A stretch of DNA of 36,570 nt from Parcubacteria group bacterium CG08_land_8_20_14_0_20_48_21 (GCA_002774425.1 PEYJ01000026.1:1-36570); one strand, 5' to 3'; counted from the first letter of the stretch, positions 27,685 through 36,390 are shown. Notes: a model not told the origin generated them from the letters alone. Made by a program: numbers and translations.

Positions 27685-28385
27685 ACACTGTACCTCCTTC
27701 TCTTTGTGGAAGGTTTTTTATAAAACCGATGTCTGCGGACATCTGGTATGAGGAAGGTTCTTCAGTTTAGGTAAGGTGGTGGATAACTTCGCGCAGTGTG
27801 TCCACTCGCTTTTGCAGTTGCACATTTTCTTCTTGCAACGCCATATTTTGCTTCTGCGTTGCCATATTCCGCCTAAAAAGATCACTCTCTTCACTCATCC
27901 TTGAGCGAAGGGCGAGTATGATCTGCGCCGCAAGATCACCTTCAGCCTATCTGCCGCGAAACTCTTTGAGTTTCTTTTCCTGATTTTCCCGCGAATCATG
28001 GTCGCTCAAATCTAGCAGTTTTCCTACAAGAGCGCGGATTGCGCGCGGATAATTCGTGCTACGTCCGCCTAATTCAAACTCCGCTAGGGCAAGCATCGCA
28101 CTGGCGAAGCCAATACTTATTTGGGGAGATAACTTAAAATCAGGAGAGATGGAAATACCCTGTACATGGCTATACAGGTGTTCCGGCTTCGGATACTCTC
28201 TATCAAAAGAAATACAATCGCTTAAATCAATCCCCCTTACCTCTCGGGTAAAATCACCTTTCCACTCTATGAGCTGCGCATTAGCAATCGGCTCTTTACC
28301 TATGCCAACAAGCACAAACTCATCTCCCCTGTCACGGTACACTTCCGTCCACATCGTCTTTTTTGCAATATAAGCCCTTGTTTCG

Positions 28386-28393
28386 CCCCCCCC
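28386..28393 (-). repeat. Homopolymer G8 (minus strand) at the frameshift point
   Basis: Plus-strand GCCCCCCCCT, direct count. Confidence 0.95.
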
Positions 28394-28429
28394 TCAAGCG
28401 TGCTGATTATTTTTTTGAGATACCGATTA

Positions 28430-28438
28430 CCCCCCCCC
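28430..28438 (-). repeat. Homopolymer G9 (minus strand) inside the same gene
   Basis: Plus-strand ACCCCCCCCCT, direct count; in-frame codons GAG GGG GGG GGT AAT. Confidence 0.95.
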
Positions 28439-28824
28439 TCCCCGTCATGCCCGATCAAAAAATTCACCGCTTTCAGCATCCAGACGTCAATATACATCAC
28501 AAAAAGACGTTGGTAGGCATCGGGAGTAACGTTATTTCGTACCAGTAAGTCTAAATAATACCGCAAATTTCTTCGCAGCAGGTTGGTATTTCCCAGCCCA
28601 AATAATTCATCTCTCGCACACTTACGATGCATAATTTGCTGCCAGCCGGTCTGTGTGGCATATACCAAGTGATTAGCAATAGGCCATTTCTTGCGCAATT
28701 GATACAGCTCGGAGTGACCCCGGGCAGCATCGGGCGCACGATGCGTAATGCTGCGTCGAGTCATGGTAGATTCCTCCATTGCGTTGTTAAAAGATCAGCA
28801 CACAATATTGTATCGTGCGCTTGC

Positions 28825-28852
28825 ATAGTACAGAAAAATACCCGTTTGTCAA
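28825..28852 (-). promoter_or_regulatory. Promoter TTGACA-N16-TACTAT upstream of the poly-G gene
   Basis: Minus-strand perfect -35 (28852-28847) and -10 TACTAT (28830-28825), ~45 nt upstream of the start codon. Confidence 0.5.
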
Positions 28853-28876
28853 CAATACGAAATCGCAAGTCGTATT

Positions 28877-29956
28877 TTAGGTAATGACACCACCGCCAAG
28901 ACATTTTTCACCATTATAGAGTACCGCGTACTGTCCGGGAGTTATCGCACGCTGTTTTTCTTGAAAATGCAGTTCCAGTAAGTTTTTTTTCGTTCCTTGC
29001 CGTACGGTAACTTTTTGATCCGGCTGACGATAGCGAATTTTTACCGTGCAGTGCAGAGGCAATTTTGGAACAGTTCCCGATATCCAATGCATGTCCGCAA
29101 TGATAAGCTCCTTTTTAAAAAGCGCGTCATCCCAACTGCCTTTTGCTACCATAAGCTCGTTGCGCTTGACGTTTTTACTGACCACGTACCACGGAATTCC
29201 CCCGCCGGTTGATCCGATGCCGTGCCGCTGACCAATGGTATAAAACCATACGCCATCATGTTCGCCTAGTATGTCGCCATCGGTTGTAACCACGTTTCCT
29301 TTTTTTGGTCGTAGACGCTGCGACAAAAATTCCCGTAACGATACTTTACCAATAAAACAAATCCCTTGGCTGTCCTTTCTATCCCAGTTGTGCAATTCTT
29401 CTTTTTTTGCGATTGCCCGAACTTCCTTTTTGGTAAGATCGCCAAGAGGAAACATACTTTTGGAAAGTTGTTTTTGGGTGAGCTGATGCAAAAAATATGA
29501 TTGGTCTTTGGTTTGGTCAATACCTTTATGCAGCTCGTAGATGCTTTTTTTAGCCAGGACGCTCGCGTAATGTCCCGTACCGATTGCCCCGGCGCCAAGT
29601 TTTTCCGCATAGTCTAAAAAAACTTTGAATTTTATTTCACTGTTGCAGAGAATGTCTGGATTTGGGGTCAATCCTTTTTTGTAGGTGGTAAAAAAATATT
29701 CCAACACTTTTTTTTCGTATTCTTTTTCAAAATTAACAACATGAAACGGCAAGTCAAGCTTGGCGCATACCCGCCGCGCATCACGCATATCATCTTCCCA
29801 AGGACAGCACCCTTGCAATCTCTCGGGATTGAAGTTCTGCATGAATACGCCAATTACTTCATACCCCTGCCGTTGCAACAACAGCGCGGCGACGCTACTA
29901 TCCACTCCTCCGGACATGCCGACGAAGACCTTGGATTTGTTTGATGAAATGGTCAT
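28877..29956 (-). CDS. mnmA: tRNA 2-thiouridine(34) synthase MnmA
   Basis: VFVGMSGGVDSSVAALLLQRQGYEVIGVFMQ, NPDILCNSEIKF, GICFIG, YYTIGQRHGIG-like FYTIGQRHGIGSTGG. Start moved to 29956. Confidence 0.96.
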   Translation of the reverse strand: MTISSNKSKVFVGMSGGVDSSVAALLLQRQGYEVIGVFMQNFNPERLQGCCPWEDDMRDARRVCAKLDLPFHVVNFEKEYEKKVLEYFFTTYKKGLTPNPDILCNSEIKFKVFLDYAEKLGAGAIGTGHYASVLAKKSIYELHKGIDQTKDQSYFLHQLTQKQLSKSMFPLGDLTKKEVRAIAKKEELHNWDRKDSQGICFIGKVSLREFLSQRLRPKKGNVVTTDGDILGEHDGVWFYTIGQRHGIGSTGGGIPWYVVSKNVKRNELMVAKGSWDDALFKKELIIADMHWISGTVPKLPLHCTVKIRYRQPDQKVTVRQGTKKNLLELHFQEKQRAITPGQYAVLYNGEKCLGGGVIT

Positions 29957-30172
29957 AATAAAAAATGTGGTGCGAGCCCGGCTCCTGCCAAGCGAATGCA
30001 AAAGGATCAAAGAATCCAAGAGCCAAGGGGTCAAAAATTATATGCAAGGTATATAAACTCCTCAGCTCGGAAATATAAAAGTAAACTTTACTATTTCACT
30101 CGCTCTACGTCGCTTATAAAGAGGCTTTATGGCGACAATAAGTTCTTTGTTATACTGATTCAAGAACGGTTA

Positions 30173-30958
30173 CTATTCCCGAATACGGCGCGTAAGCCAC
30201 TCCTCCAGCACATCCGTCATTTCCTGCCGCGCTTCCTGTGCATAAAAAAAGTGATCCGCATGCGGAAGATACGCAAATGCTTTTTGTCCGGCATAGGCAT
30301 CGTAAATTTTTCTCACTTCGGCTTCAAGAATCGTCGTGTCATGCTTCCCCCAGAGAAAAAGTGCTGGTTTCCGAGCCTTGCGCGCGTAGTCGGCGATGTC
30401 GTACCGATCAAAATCTTCAAGATAGTCTTTAGTTACTTTTCTCTTTTCACCAGAAGTAAGTTGTACATACGTGTAACCAACTTGCTCCGCTTGCCGCAGC
30501 GCTTCTTGAGAAAATCTGCGTATTTTTGACGCTGGCAAATCTCCCGTTCCTGATAGTGCTATAAAATACTTTATTTCCTTTATTTCCGATACGAGCGTTA
30601 ATCCCACCGCACTGCCAAAACTATGTCCCAAAACGGCGAATTTTTTAAAGCCTTGCGTTTGCAGATACGCGAGAGCAGATCTCGCGTCTTCACGCATTTT
30701 TGAAAAACTTCCCTCACCAAACTCTCCCGCCGATTCGCTGTTTCCGGAAAAATCAAAGCGAAAAAGTGATATTCCGGCTTGCGGTAACGTGTTTGCAAGT
30801 GCTTTCCCAATCCGCCCTTCTTTTTCCGACAAATAGCCATGTAAAAATACCAAACAAAAATCTTTCTTGAGTGGCTTTCGCGCAACGTCAAAAATAGCGG
30901 CAAGGTTATCCCCCTGCTTATTGGAAAAGTTCACATGGCGTCCAATAGGCAAAAACAT
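30173..30958 (-). CDS. Alpha/beta hydrolase (serine aminopeptidase S33-like)
   Basis: CLVFLHGYLSEKEG, FRFDFSGNSES, AVLGHSFGSAVGL nucleophile elbow, LFLWGKHDTTI, PHADHFF. Confidence 0.9.
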   Translation of the reverse strand: MFLPIGRHVNFSNKQGDNLAAIFDVARKPLKKDFCLVFLHGYLSEKEGRIGKALANTLPQAGISLFRFDFSGNSESAGEFGEGSFSKMREDARSALAYLQTQGFKKFAVLGHSFGSAVGLTLVSEIKEIKYFIALSGTGDLPASKIRRFSQEALRQAEQVGYTYVQLTSGEKRKVTKDYLEDFDRYDIADYARKARKPALFLWGKHDTTILEAEVRKIYDAYAGQKAFAYLPHADHFFYAQEARQEMTDVLEEWLTRRIRE

Positions 30959-30968
30959 AGTACATTTT

Positions 30969-30998
30969 TTGCTGTTTCATGCTATCTTAAGTTATACT
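30969..30998 (+). promoter_or_regulatory. Candidate promoter TTGCTG-N18-TATACT
   Basis: -10 at 30993-30998 and a weak -35 at 30969-30974, upstream of the small ORFs at 31024/31065. Confidence 0.35.
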
Positions 30999-31064
30999 GT
31001 ACCAAAATTTCGCGGAAAGGAACATGTCCTACAACAGCCCAAGGATCGGCAACTTACGGATGAG

Positions 31065-31241
31065 GTGAGTTTCCAAGAGCTACAACAATTTATTAATGCA
31101 AGCTTTAGCGAGGAAGAAGTGACTTTGGGAAAACGAGATTTGCGTACCAGTATTCCTGAAAAATACCTTCAAGCGTTTGCTCAACTGGTAAAAGCGTTAC
31201 CTCAAAGCATACCACGTAAAGCTGGAGAGAATCCCCGATAA
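31065..31241 (+). CDS. Small hypothetical protein (58 aa)
   Basis: GTG start overlapping the TGA of a 14-codon upstream ORF (MSYNSPRIGNLRMR*, ATG 31024 with an AAAGGAAC SD). Translation starts MSFQELQQFINASFSEEEVTLGKRDLRTSIPEKYLQAFAQLVKALPQ. The upstream part of ORF 30867 overlaps the hydrolase and is unlikely to be coding. Confidence 0.4.
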   Translation: MSFQELQQFINASFSEEEVTLGKRDLRTSIPEKYLQAFAQLVKALPQSIPRKAGENPR

Positions 31242-31255
31242 TTCCTCCTCACTCT

Positions 31256-31909
31256 TTACTTCCACTTCCCCACTTCTATTCTGGGACATTTTTTCTGTAA
31301 AGGGCATTGGCTGCACACCGGCGTTGGTGCTTTGCATACTGCGCGCCCATGTTGAATGAGCCGATGGGAAAATGCAACCCATGCTCTTCGTGGCAGTAAA
31401 CGCATGAGATCCACCTCTATTTTTTTAGGATCAGTTGCTTTCGTCCATCCAAAACGCCGTACGATGCGCCCCACATGGGTGTCAACCACAATGCCATCTA
31501 CCTTGCCAAAGGCTGCGCCTAATAGGACATTGGCCGTCTTGCGTGCGACACCCGGAAGGGTCAGTAACTCCTCCATGGTATCAGGAACCTTGTCATCATA
31601 CACCTCTACGATGCACTGCGCACTCCCCTTGATGGCTTTTGCTTTATTTTTATAAAATCCGGTTGAACGAACGAGCGTTTCAATTGATGCAAGACGCGCT
31701 GTTGCAACGCCTTGCACATCGGGAAATTTTTGAAAAAAGGCTGGCGTAACTTTGTTGACCTGTACATCCGTACATTGCGCGGATAGGATTGTTGCAACCA
31801 ATAATTCCCAAGGATCACGAAACCGGAGGCTGCAGTGAGCCTCCAGATAGGTGCGTTTGAGTACGCGCAATGTCTCTGTAACGGGTAACGGCTGCATAGC
31901 CTTATCCAC
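31256..31909 (-). CDS. nth: Endonuclease III
   Basis: LSAQCTDVQVNKVTP, LPGVARKTANVLLG (HhH), VDTHVGRIVRRFG, CKAPTPVCSQCPLQKKC Fe-S loop. Confidence 0.96.
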   Translation of the reverse strand: MDKAMQPLPVTETLRVLKRTYLEAHCSLRFRDPWELLVATILSAQCTDVQVNKVTPAFFQKFPDVQGVATARLASIETLVRSTGFYKNKAKAIKGSAQCIVEVYDDKVPDTMEELLTLPGVARKTANVLLGAAFGKVDGIVVDTHVGRIVRRFGWTKATDPKKIEVDLMRLLPRRAWVAFSHRLIQHGRAVCKAPTPVCSQCPLQKKCPRIEVGKWK

Positions 31910-31984
31910 ATTTAAAACGATTCCTTAGGGGATAGTACATGGGGAAAAAGTTGGGTACGAAAAAAATAACTTCGTCAAAGAATA

Positions 31985-32197
31985 TTATTTTTTATTGGAA
32001 ACGTACGCAGTATTACCGGCTTTTTTTGTATCATCTTGCAACAGCACAAATGCAACGATGAGCGACATAATACCGATAATGACAAGCAACGTATTCCCGA
32101 TAGGTATTGTTGACACCGCATCTTTTAATCGCGGCACCAATAGAAATGCCGCATCAACAACGAGGAGTATGGTTGCGAGTACATGTCTTCCTTTCAT
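31985..32197 (-). CDS. Small membrane protein, two predicted TM segments
   Basis: MKGRHVLATILLVVDAAFLLVPRLKDAVSTIPIGNTLLVIIGIMSLIVAFVLLQDDTKKAG; G-run as Shine-Dalgarno 7 nt upstream of ATG. Confidence 0.6.
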   Translation of the reverse strand: MKGRHVLATILLVVDAAFLLVPRLKDAVSTIPIGNTLLVIIGIMSLIVAFVLLQDDTKKAGNTAYVSNKK

Positions 32198-32204
32198 TTG
32201 GTCA

Positions 32205-32212
32205 CCCCCCCC
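32205..32212 (-). repeat. Homopolymer G8 (minus strand) at the Shine-Dalgarno position of the small membrane protein gene
   Basis: Plus-strand CACCCCCCCCT, direct count; 7 nt from the ATG. Confidence 0.9.
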
Positions 32213-32264
32213 TCTATCCACAGTTACGTTAAATAAACTTCTTTAAGAATACACGAAACTACGA

Positions 32265-34973
32265 TTACGCGCCATCTCTCCCGTTTCTCTGCAAAATAAA
32301 TACCAGTTTGATGCTTTCAATAACAATAATAACCCCGAAACATACCAATGCTATGATACCCCAGTCCCACAGCATAATCGCTTTGGTTGAAAAAACACGT
32401 TGCAGCGCCGGAAGATAAATCGCAAGCAGTTGCAGCAGCATGCCTCCGCCGATTGCCAAAAGCAGCCACGCATTCCGCAACGGATTATAGGTAAATAGTG
32501 TATGCCGAAGCGTGCGGCAGCTAAAAACGTACAGCAGAGAATCAATACCCAGCGTAGCGAACACTATGGTACGCGCGTACATGATGTCTCCTGTCGCACG
32601 TACATAGTAAAAGAATAATCCCAGCGTGCTTAACCCCGTAACGATACTGATAACGCCAATGAGTATTTTACGCTCAAGATCAAAAAGCGGGGTATGTCGG
32701 GGAAGCGGCTCCTCGTCCATTACCTCATTTTCTTTTGGTTCAAAGATGAGCGCTATGTTGGGAAAGCCATCGGTAACGAGATTTATCCACAAAATTTGCG
32801 AAGCGAGTAGAGGCAGGGGCGAAATTCCCTCATTGGCCAAGATAATCGGCCCAAGCAAGAGACTTCCGGTAATAATGCATACTTCAGAAAAACTGTCAGA
32901 AAGAAGATACAGCGCAACTTTACGTATGTTATCGTACATGACACGTCCGTACTCAACCGCATGGACGATCGTTGCAAAATTATTGTCCAGCAGTACCAGG
33001 TCGGCAACACTTTTGCTCACATCCGTTCCCGATCCCAATGCAACACCGACATCCGCGGCTTTTAATGCCGGTGCGTCATTGACGCCGTCTCCGGTCATGG
33101 CCACTACCGCACCGTGTTTTTGCCACGCGGCAACGATGCGCAGTTTATCTTTTGGCGCGACTCGCGCATAGACGGAAATATTTTCAACGCGCTCGGATAA
33201 TTGCGCATCGGTCATGTTGGCAAGGTCAACACCGTCTATGACCGATTCTTTTTGTGTAGGGAGTCCAAGCTCGCTTGCTATAGAAAGCGCGGTTAATTTA
33301 TGATCACCGGTAATCATCACCGGTTTGATCCCCGCTTTTTTGCACAGCGCAATCGTCTGCAGTACTTCGGGACGCAGCGGGTCGCGCATGCCGATAGTTC
33401 CCGCATATACCAAACGGGCATCGGCAAAACTTTCTTGCAGACCCACGGTTTTTACATTGGAAACTTGCTGATACGCGGTTGCGATGGTGCGCATTCCCTC
33501 GGCATTCATGTGTTCAAAATTGTCTGTTATTTTTTTTCGCAAGGCAGGGGTAAGATGCGTTATTTTTGCTCCTACAAGTATATCGGTGCATTTTGCAAGA
33601 ATAATTTCCGGGGCGCCTTTAACATGCACACGCAACGATCCGTCCGCAAATCGGTCAAGTGTTGCCATAAACTTTTTCTCCGATGAAAAAGGGATGCTGT
33701 CTATGCGCAGGATGTTTTTTTGCGCATCCGTGTAGAGACCGAGCGTAGCGGCGGCACTCAAAAGTGCCGTTTCCGTCGGTTCGCCAACAAAAACTTCCGA
33801 AGAAAGATTTATTTTTTTGCGCGTGCGATTTGTAACTGCAACACTTGCATCATTGCACAACATGCCGATACGTACTACCTCAAGCAATTCTTCCGACATT
33901 TTTTCAACGCCACTTTTTTCACGCCATGCCGATGAAACGCTTGCGGTTTCAATGCGTGTAACGCGCATGGCGCCTTCGGTCAATGTACCGGTTTTATCCG
34001 TGCAAATAACGGTCGTACTCCCCAGTGTTTCTGCAGCGATAAGTTTTTTCACCAACCCGTTGCGTTTCAGTATCTGCTGCATGCCTATAGCTAGAATCAC
34101 GGTTACTTCAACCGCCAACCCTTCTGGAATTGCGGCAACCGCCACGGCAACCGCTATGGTGAACATTTCACTGAATGCATGTCCCGAAAATAAACCGACA
34201 AAAAGTATGAAAATGGCAATACCGACTACCATTTTTGCCAAAAACGCGCTAAAGACTTTTAAGCGCTGCTGCAAGGGCGTTGCTTCTTCCGCGGCAGTTG
34301 CGACTAAATTGGCTATGGCACCAATTTCCGTGTGTAACCCGGTTTCTACTACGACACCAATCCCATTCCCTCCAACAACCGTGGTACTCATATAAGCCAT
34401 GTTTTTTCGGTCTCCAACAGGCGTATCCGCATGTACTACACCTGCTGCGCGCTTTTTTACCGGTTGTGATTCTCCCGTGAGCGAACTTTCGGCAATAGAT
34501 ATCTCGTGGTCTTGCAGGAGACGAAGATCCGCGGGGATGGTGATCCCCTCTTCTAACACAACAACGTCCCCCGGTACCAAATCTTTGGAAAATATCTCTT
34601 TGCGTACGCCTGCGCGAATCACTAGTGTTGTGGGCGTGAGCACTTGGCGCAGCGCAAAAAGCGCGTTTTGCGCCTTGTATTCCTGTATCAACCCAACAAG
34701 TATGTTGAGAAATACCGCAGCAAGGATGACCCATGCGTCTATAAATTCACCGAGCACAAAACTGATTGCGGACGCAATAAGCAACATGACCACCATGATG
34801 TTTTGTATCTGGTGCAATAGCAGTGTACCGATACCCAATTTTTTTTCCTTGGGCAATGTGTTCAAACCAAAATGGAGTAAGCGTTTTTTTGCTTCCGATT
34901 CCGTTAGACCTGTCTTGGCATCACTTTTAATTTTTTTGAGCGTATCTGCCTGTGAGAGCGTATGCCAACGCAT
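32265..34973 (-). CDS. P2-type cation-transporting ATPase (calcium-ATPase-like)
   Basis: LTGESQPVKK, AIPEGLAVEVTVILAIG, CTDKTGTLTEG, MTGDGVNDAPALKAADVGVALGSGTDVSK. Confidence 0.94.
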   Translation of the reverse strand: MRWHTLSQADTLKKIKSDAKTGLTESEAKKRLLHFGLNTLPKEKKLGIGTLLLHQIQNIMVVMLLIASAISFVLGEFIDAWVILAAVFLNILVGLIQEYKAQNALFALRQVLTPTTLVIRAGVRKEIFSKDLVPGDVVVLEEGITIPADLRLLQDHEISIAESSLTGESQPVKKRAAGVVHADTPVGDRKNMAYMSTTVVGGNGIGVVVETGLHTEIGAIANLVATAAEEATPLQQRLKVFSAFLAKMVVGIAIFILFVGLFSGHAFSEMFTIAVAVAVAAIPEGLAVEVTVILAIGMQQILKRNGLVKKLIAAETLGSTTVICTDKTGTLTEGAMRVTRIETASVSSAWREKSGVEKMSEELLEVVRIGMLCNDASVAVTNRTRKKINLSSEVFVGEPTETALLSAAATLGLYTDAQKNILRIDSIPFSSEKKFMATLDRFADGSLRVHVKGAPEIILAKCTDILVGAKITHLTPALRKKITDNFEHMNAEGMRTIATAYQQVSNVKTVGLQESFADARLVYAGTIGMRDPLRPEVLQTIALCKKAGIKPVMITGDHKLTALSIASELGLPTQKESVIDGVDLANMTDAQLSERVENISVYARVAPKDKLRIVAAWQKHGAVVAMTGDGVNDAPALKAADVGVALGSGTDVSKSVADLVLLDNNFATIVHAVEYGRVMYDNIRKVALYLLSDSFSEVCIITGSLLLGPIILANEGISPLPLLASQILWINLVTDGFPNIALIFEPKENEVMDEEPLPRHTPLFDLERKILIGVISIVTGLSTLGLFFYYVRATGDIMYARTIVFATLGIDSLLYVFSCRTLRHTLFTYNPLRNAWLLLAIGGGMLLQLLAIYLPALQRVFSTKAIMLWDWGIIALVCFGVIIVIESIKLVFILQRNGRDGA

Positions 34974-35046
34974 AAAATAGGAATGAGGTAGTGTGTACGA
35001 TGGTCGTGTACAATAATGTAATGAAGTGTAGCATGTTTTGTCCGTA

Positions 35047-35075
35047 TTGTCTTTTTTATATATTGTTTGTATACT
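35047..35075 (+). promoter_or_regulatory. Promoter TTGTCT-N17-TATACT for the ProB-like gene
   Basis: -35 at 35047-35052 and -10 at 35070-35075, ~47 nt upstream of ATG 35122. Confidence 0.55.
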
Positions 35076-35121
35076 TCTTTCGCTCTCCTATGTTCTTTTA
35101 CAATATCCTCGAGGAATATCC

Positions 35122-35892
35122 ATGAAAAAAATTGTGGTAAAGGTTGGATCTGATGTAGTAGTCAAAGAAGGCAAACTCGCTCTCAGGCGCATGGCGCATG
35201 TATGCGAGTCGCTCGGTATACTGCATGCAAGCGGCTATCGCGTACTGCTCGTAAGTTCCGGTGCCATTGCGTGCGGTAAAATGGCGGTTGTTGGGTACAA
35301 CCACGCGTCAGTGATTGATAAGGCTACCGCAGCAACGTTTGGACAAGGAGATCTAATCCGATACTATAAAATTTTTTTTCACATCAACAACTTTCCGGTT
35401 GGGCAACTGTTGTTAAGTCATGATCAGCTACATGATTCCTTGCTGCGCAACCATATTTTAGGCATGATTATCCGTGCATGGGAAAGCCATGGCATAATGA
35501 TAGCGAATGGTAATGACGGGGTAAATCCTGATGAGGTGCAACTGGACAACGATATGCTCGCGCGCATGCTTGCGGAATTTGTTGACGCTCAAGCATTCAT
35601 TGTTCTATCCATGCATCAAGGTCTCTATACCGCCGATCCCACATATGCTCACGAAGCGGACTTTGTAGCAACCGTTCCTCACATCACTCAAGAAGTGCTT
35701 GCCTACGCGAGTTCAACGCAATCACCAAACGGAGCTCCTGGGGGTATGCGCACCAAGCTCTTGCAAATACAGCGCGCGACACAAGCTGGTATTCCATGCT
35801 ATCTCGCGGCATGGAATGCAGATCTTCTGAATGTTCTTGCAGGAAAAGCTGGTACTTTTTTTCCCCCACAAGAAAAAGAAGTGGTGAAATGA
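35122..35892 (+). CDS. proB: Glutamate 5-kinase-like amino acid kinase without PUA domain
   Basis: MKKIVVKVGSDVV, VLLVSSGAIACGK, QLLLSHDQLHD, QLDNDMLARMLAEFVDAQAFIVLSMHQGLYTADP, GGMRTKLLQIQRATQAGIPCYLA. SD GAGGAA; start moved from 35038. Confidence 0.8.
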   Translation: MKKIVVKVGSDVVVKEGKLALRRMAHVCESLGILHASGYRVLLVSSGAIACGKMAVVGYNHASVIDKATAATFGQGDLIRYYKIFFHINNFPVGQLLLSHDQLHDSLLRNHILGMIIRAWESHGIMIANGNDGVNPDEVQLDNDMLARMLAEFVDAQAFIVLSMHQGLYTADPTYAHEADFVATVPHITQEVLAYASSTQSPNGAPGGMRTKLLQIQRATQAGIPCYLAAWNADLLNVLAGKAGTFFPPQEKEVVK

Positions 35893-36180
35893 GTGCGAGA
35901 AAATTTTGCGGCGCATGTTGGTTTGCCGGAAGTATCATAACACTCTGGTGAGTAATTACGTGCTTTATGTTGCATACACCCCCTCCAGATTGTATTACGC
36001 TGTTAGGTATGTGGCTTGGCAATGAACCCCGGAACTATCCAAACGCGGCGCAGTCAAACTGGGCTATGATCTGCTCTTTTTCTCTGGTCATACCAAGTAT
36101 GATCTTACCTTTCACATCAAAACGAGCAACCAATTCTTCGTAGTATATCCTCGGCAACGGGGATTTTTTTATGGCACCTA

Positions 36181-36209
36181 TTGTCCAATGTGATGCTTTA
36201 TGTTATATT
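36181..36209 (+). promoter_or_regulatory. Promoter TTGTCC-N17-TATATT for tRNA-Lys
   Basis: -35 at 36181-36186 and -10 at 36204-36209, ~24 nt upstream of the mature tRNA 5' end. Confidence 0.5.
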
Positions 36210-36232
36210 GGCAACGTTCCGCAGGTATTTAT

Positions 36233-36309
36233 GCGCCGTTAGCTCAGCCTGGTAGAGCAACTGCCTTTTAAGCAGATGGTCGGGGGTTCAAATCCCTCAC
36301 GGCGCACCA
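36233..36309 (+). tRNA. tRNA-Lys (anticodon UUU), CCA encoded
   Basis: 7-bp acceptor stem GCGCCGT/ACGGCGC, D-arm GCTC...GAGC, anticodon loop CTTTTAA, T-arm GGGGGTTCAAATCCCTC, terminal ACCA. Confidence 0.97.
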
Positions 36310-36390
36310 AGCTCGCACTTACTTTCAAAACAAATGATGTGGCACGCGCGGAGCGCATGGTGGCTTGAAACTAAATCGTACGCTCGACGA

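Larger units (their letters stand above)
27767..28779 (-). pseudogene. Uncharacterised gene interrupted by a poly-G frameshift and an in-frame amber codon; candidate phase-variable locus
   Basis: ORF 28779-28300 and ORF 28354-27947 join into one frame if the G8 tract (28386-28393) becomes G9. After TAG at 27949-27947 the same frame continues 59 sense codons (AEGDLAAQIILALRSRMSEESDLFRRNMATQKQNMALQEENVQLQKRVDTLREVIHHLT) to TAA. Confidence 0.7.

Noticed and set aside
27947-27949. Genome-wide amber reassignment to explain the TAG in the poly-G gene
   Set aside because: Only this gene shows a coding-like tail after TAG in what I inspected, so a local lesion or a separate ORF is simpler.
28855-28877. 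7-bp inverted repeat AATACGA-N9-TCGTATT at the mnmA 3' end
   Set aside because: It is short and lacks a proper T-tract; it may be part of a terminator or operator, but this cannot be decided from one sequence.
30106-30136. Imperfect hairpin GTCGCTTATAAAG/CTTTATGGCGAC between mnmA and the hydrolase gene
   Set aside because: It has a bulge, no T-tract and no clear regulatory context; too weak to report as a finding.
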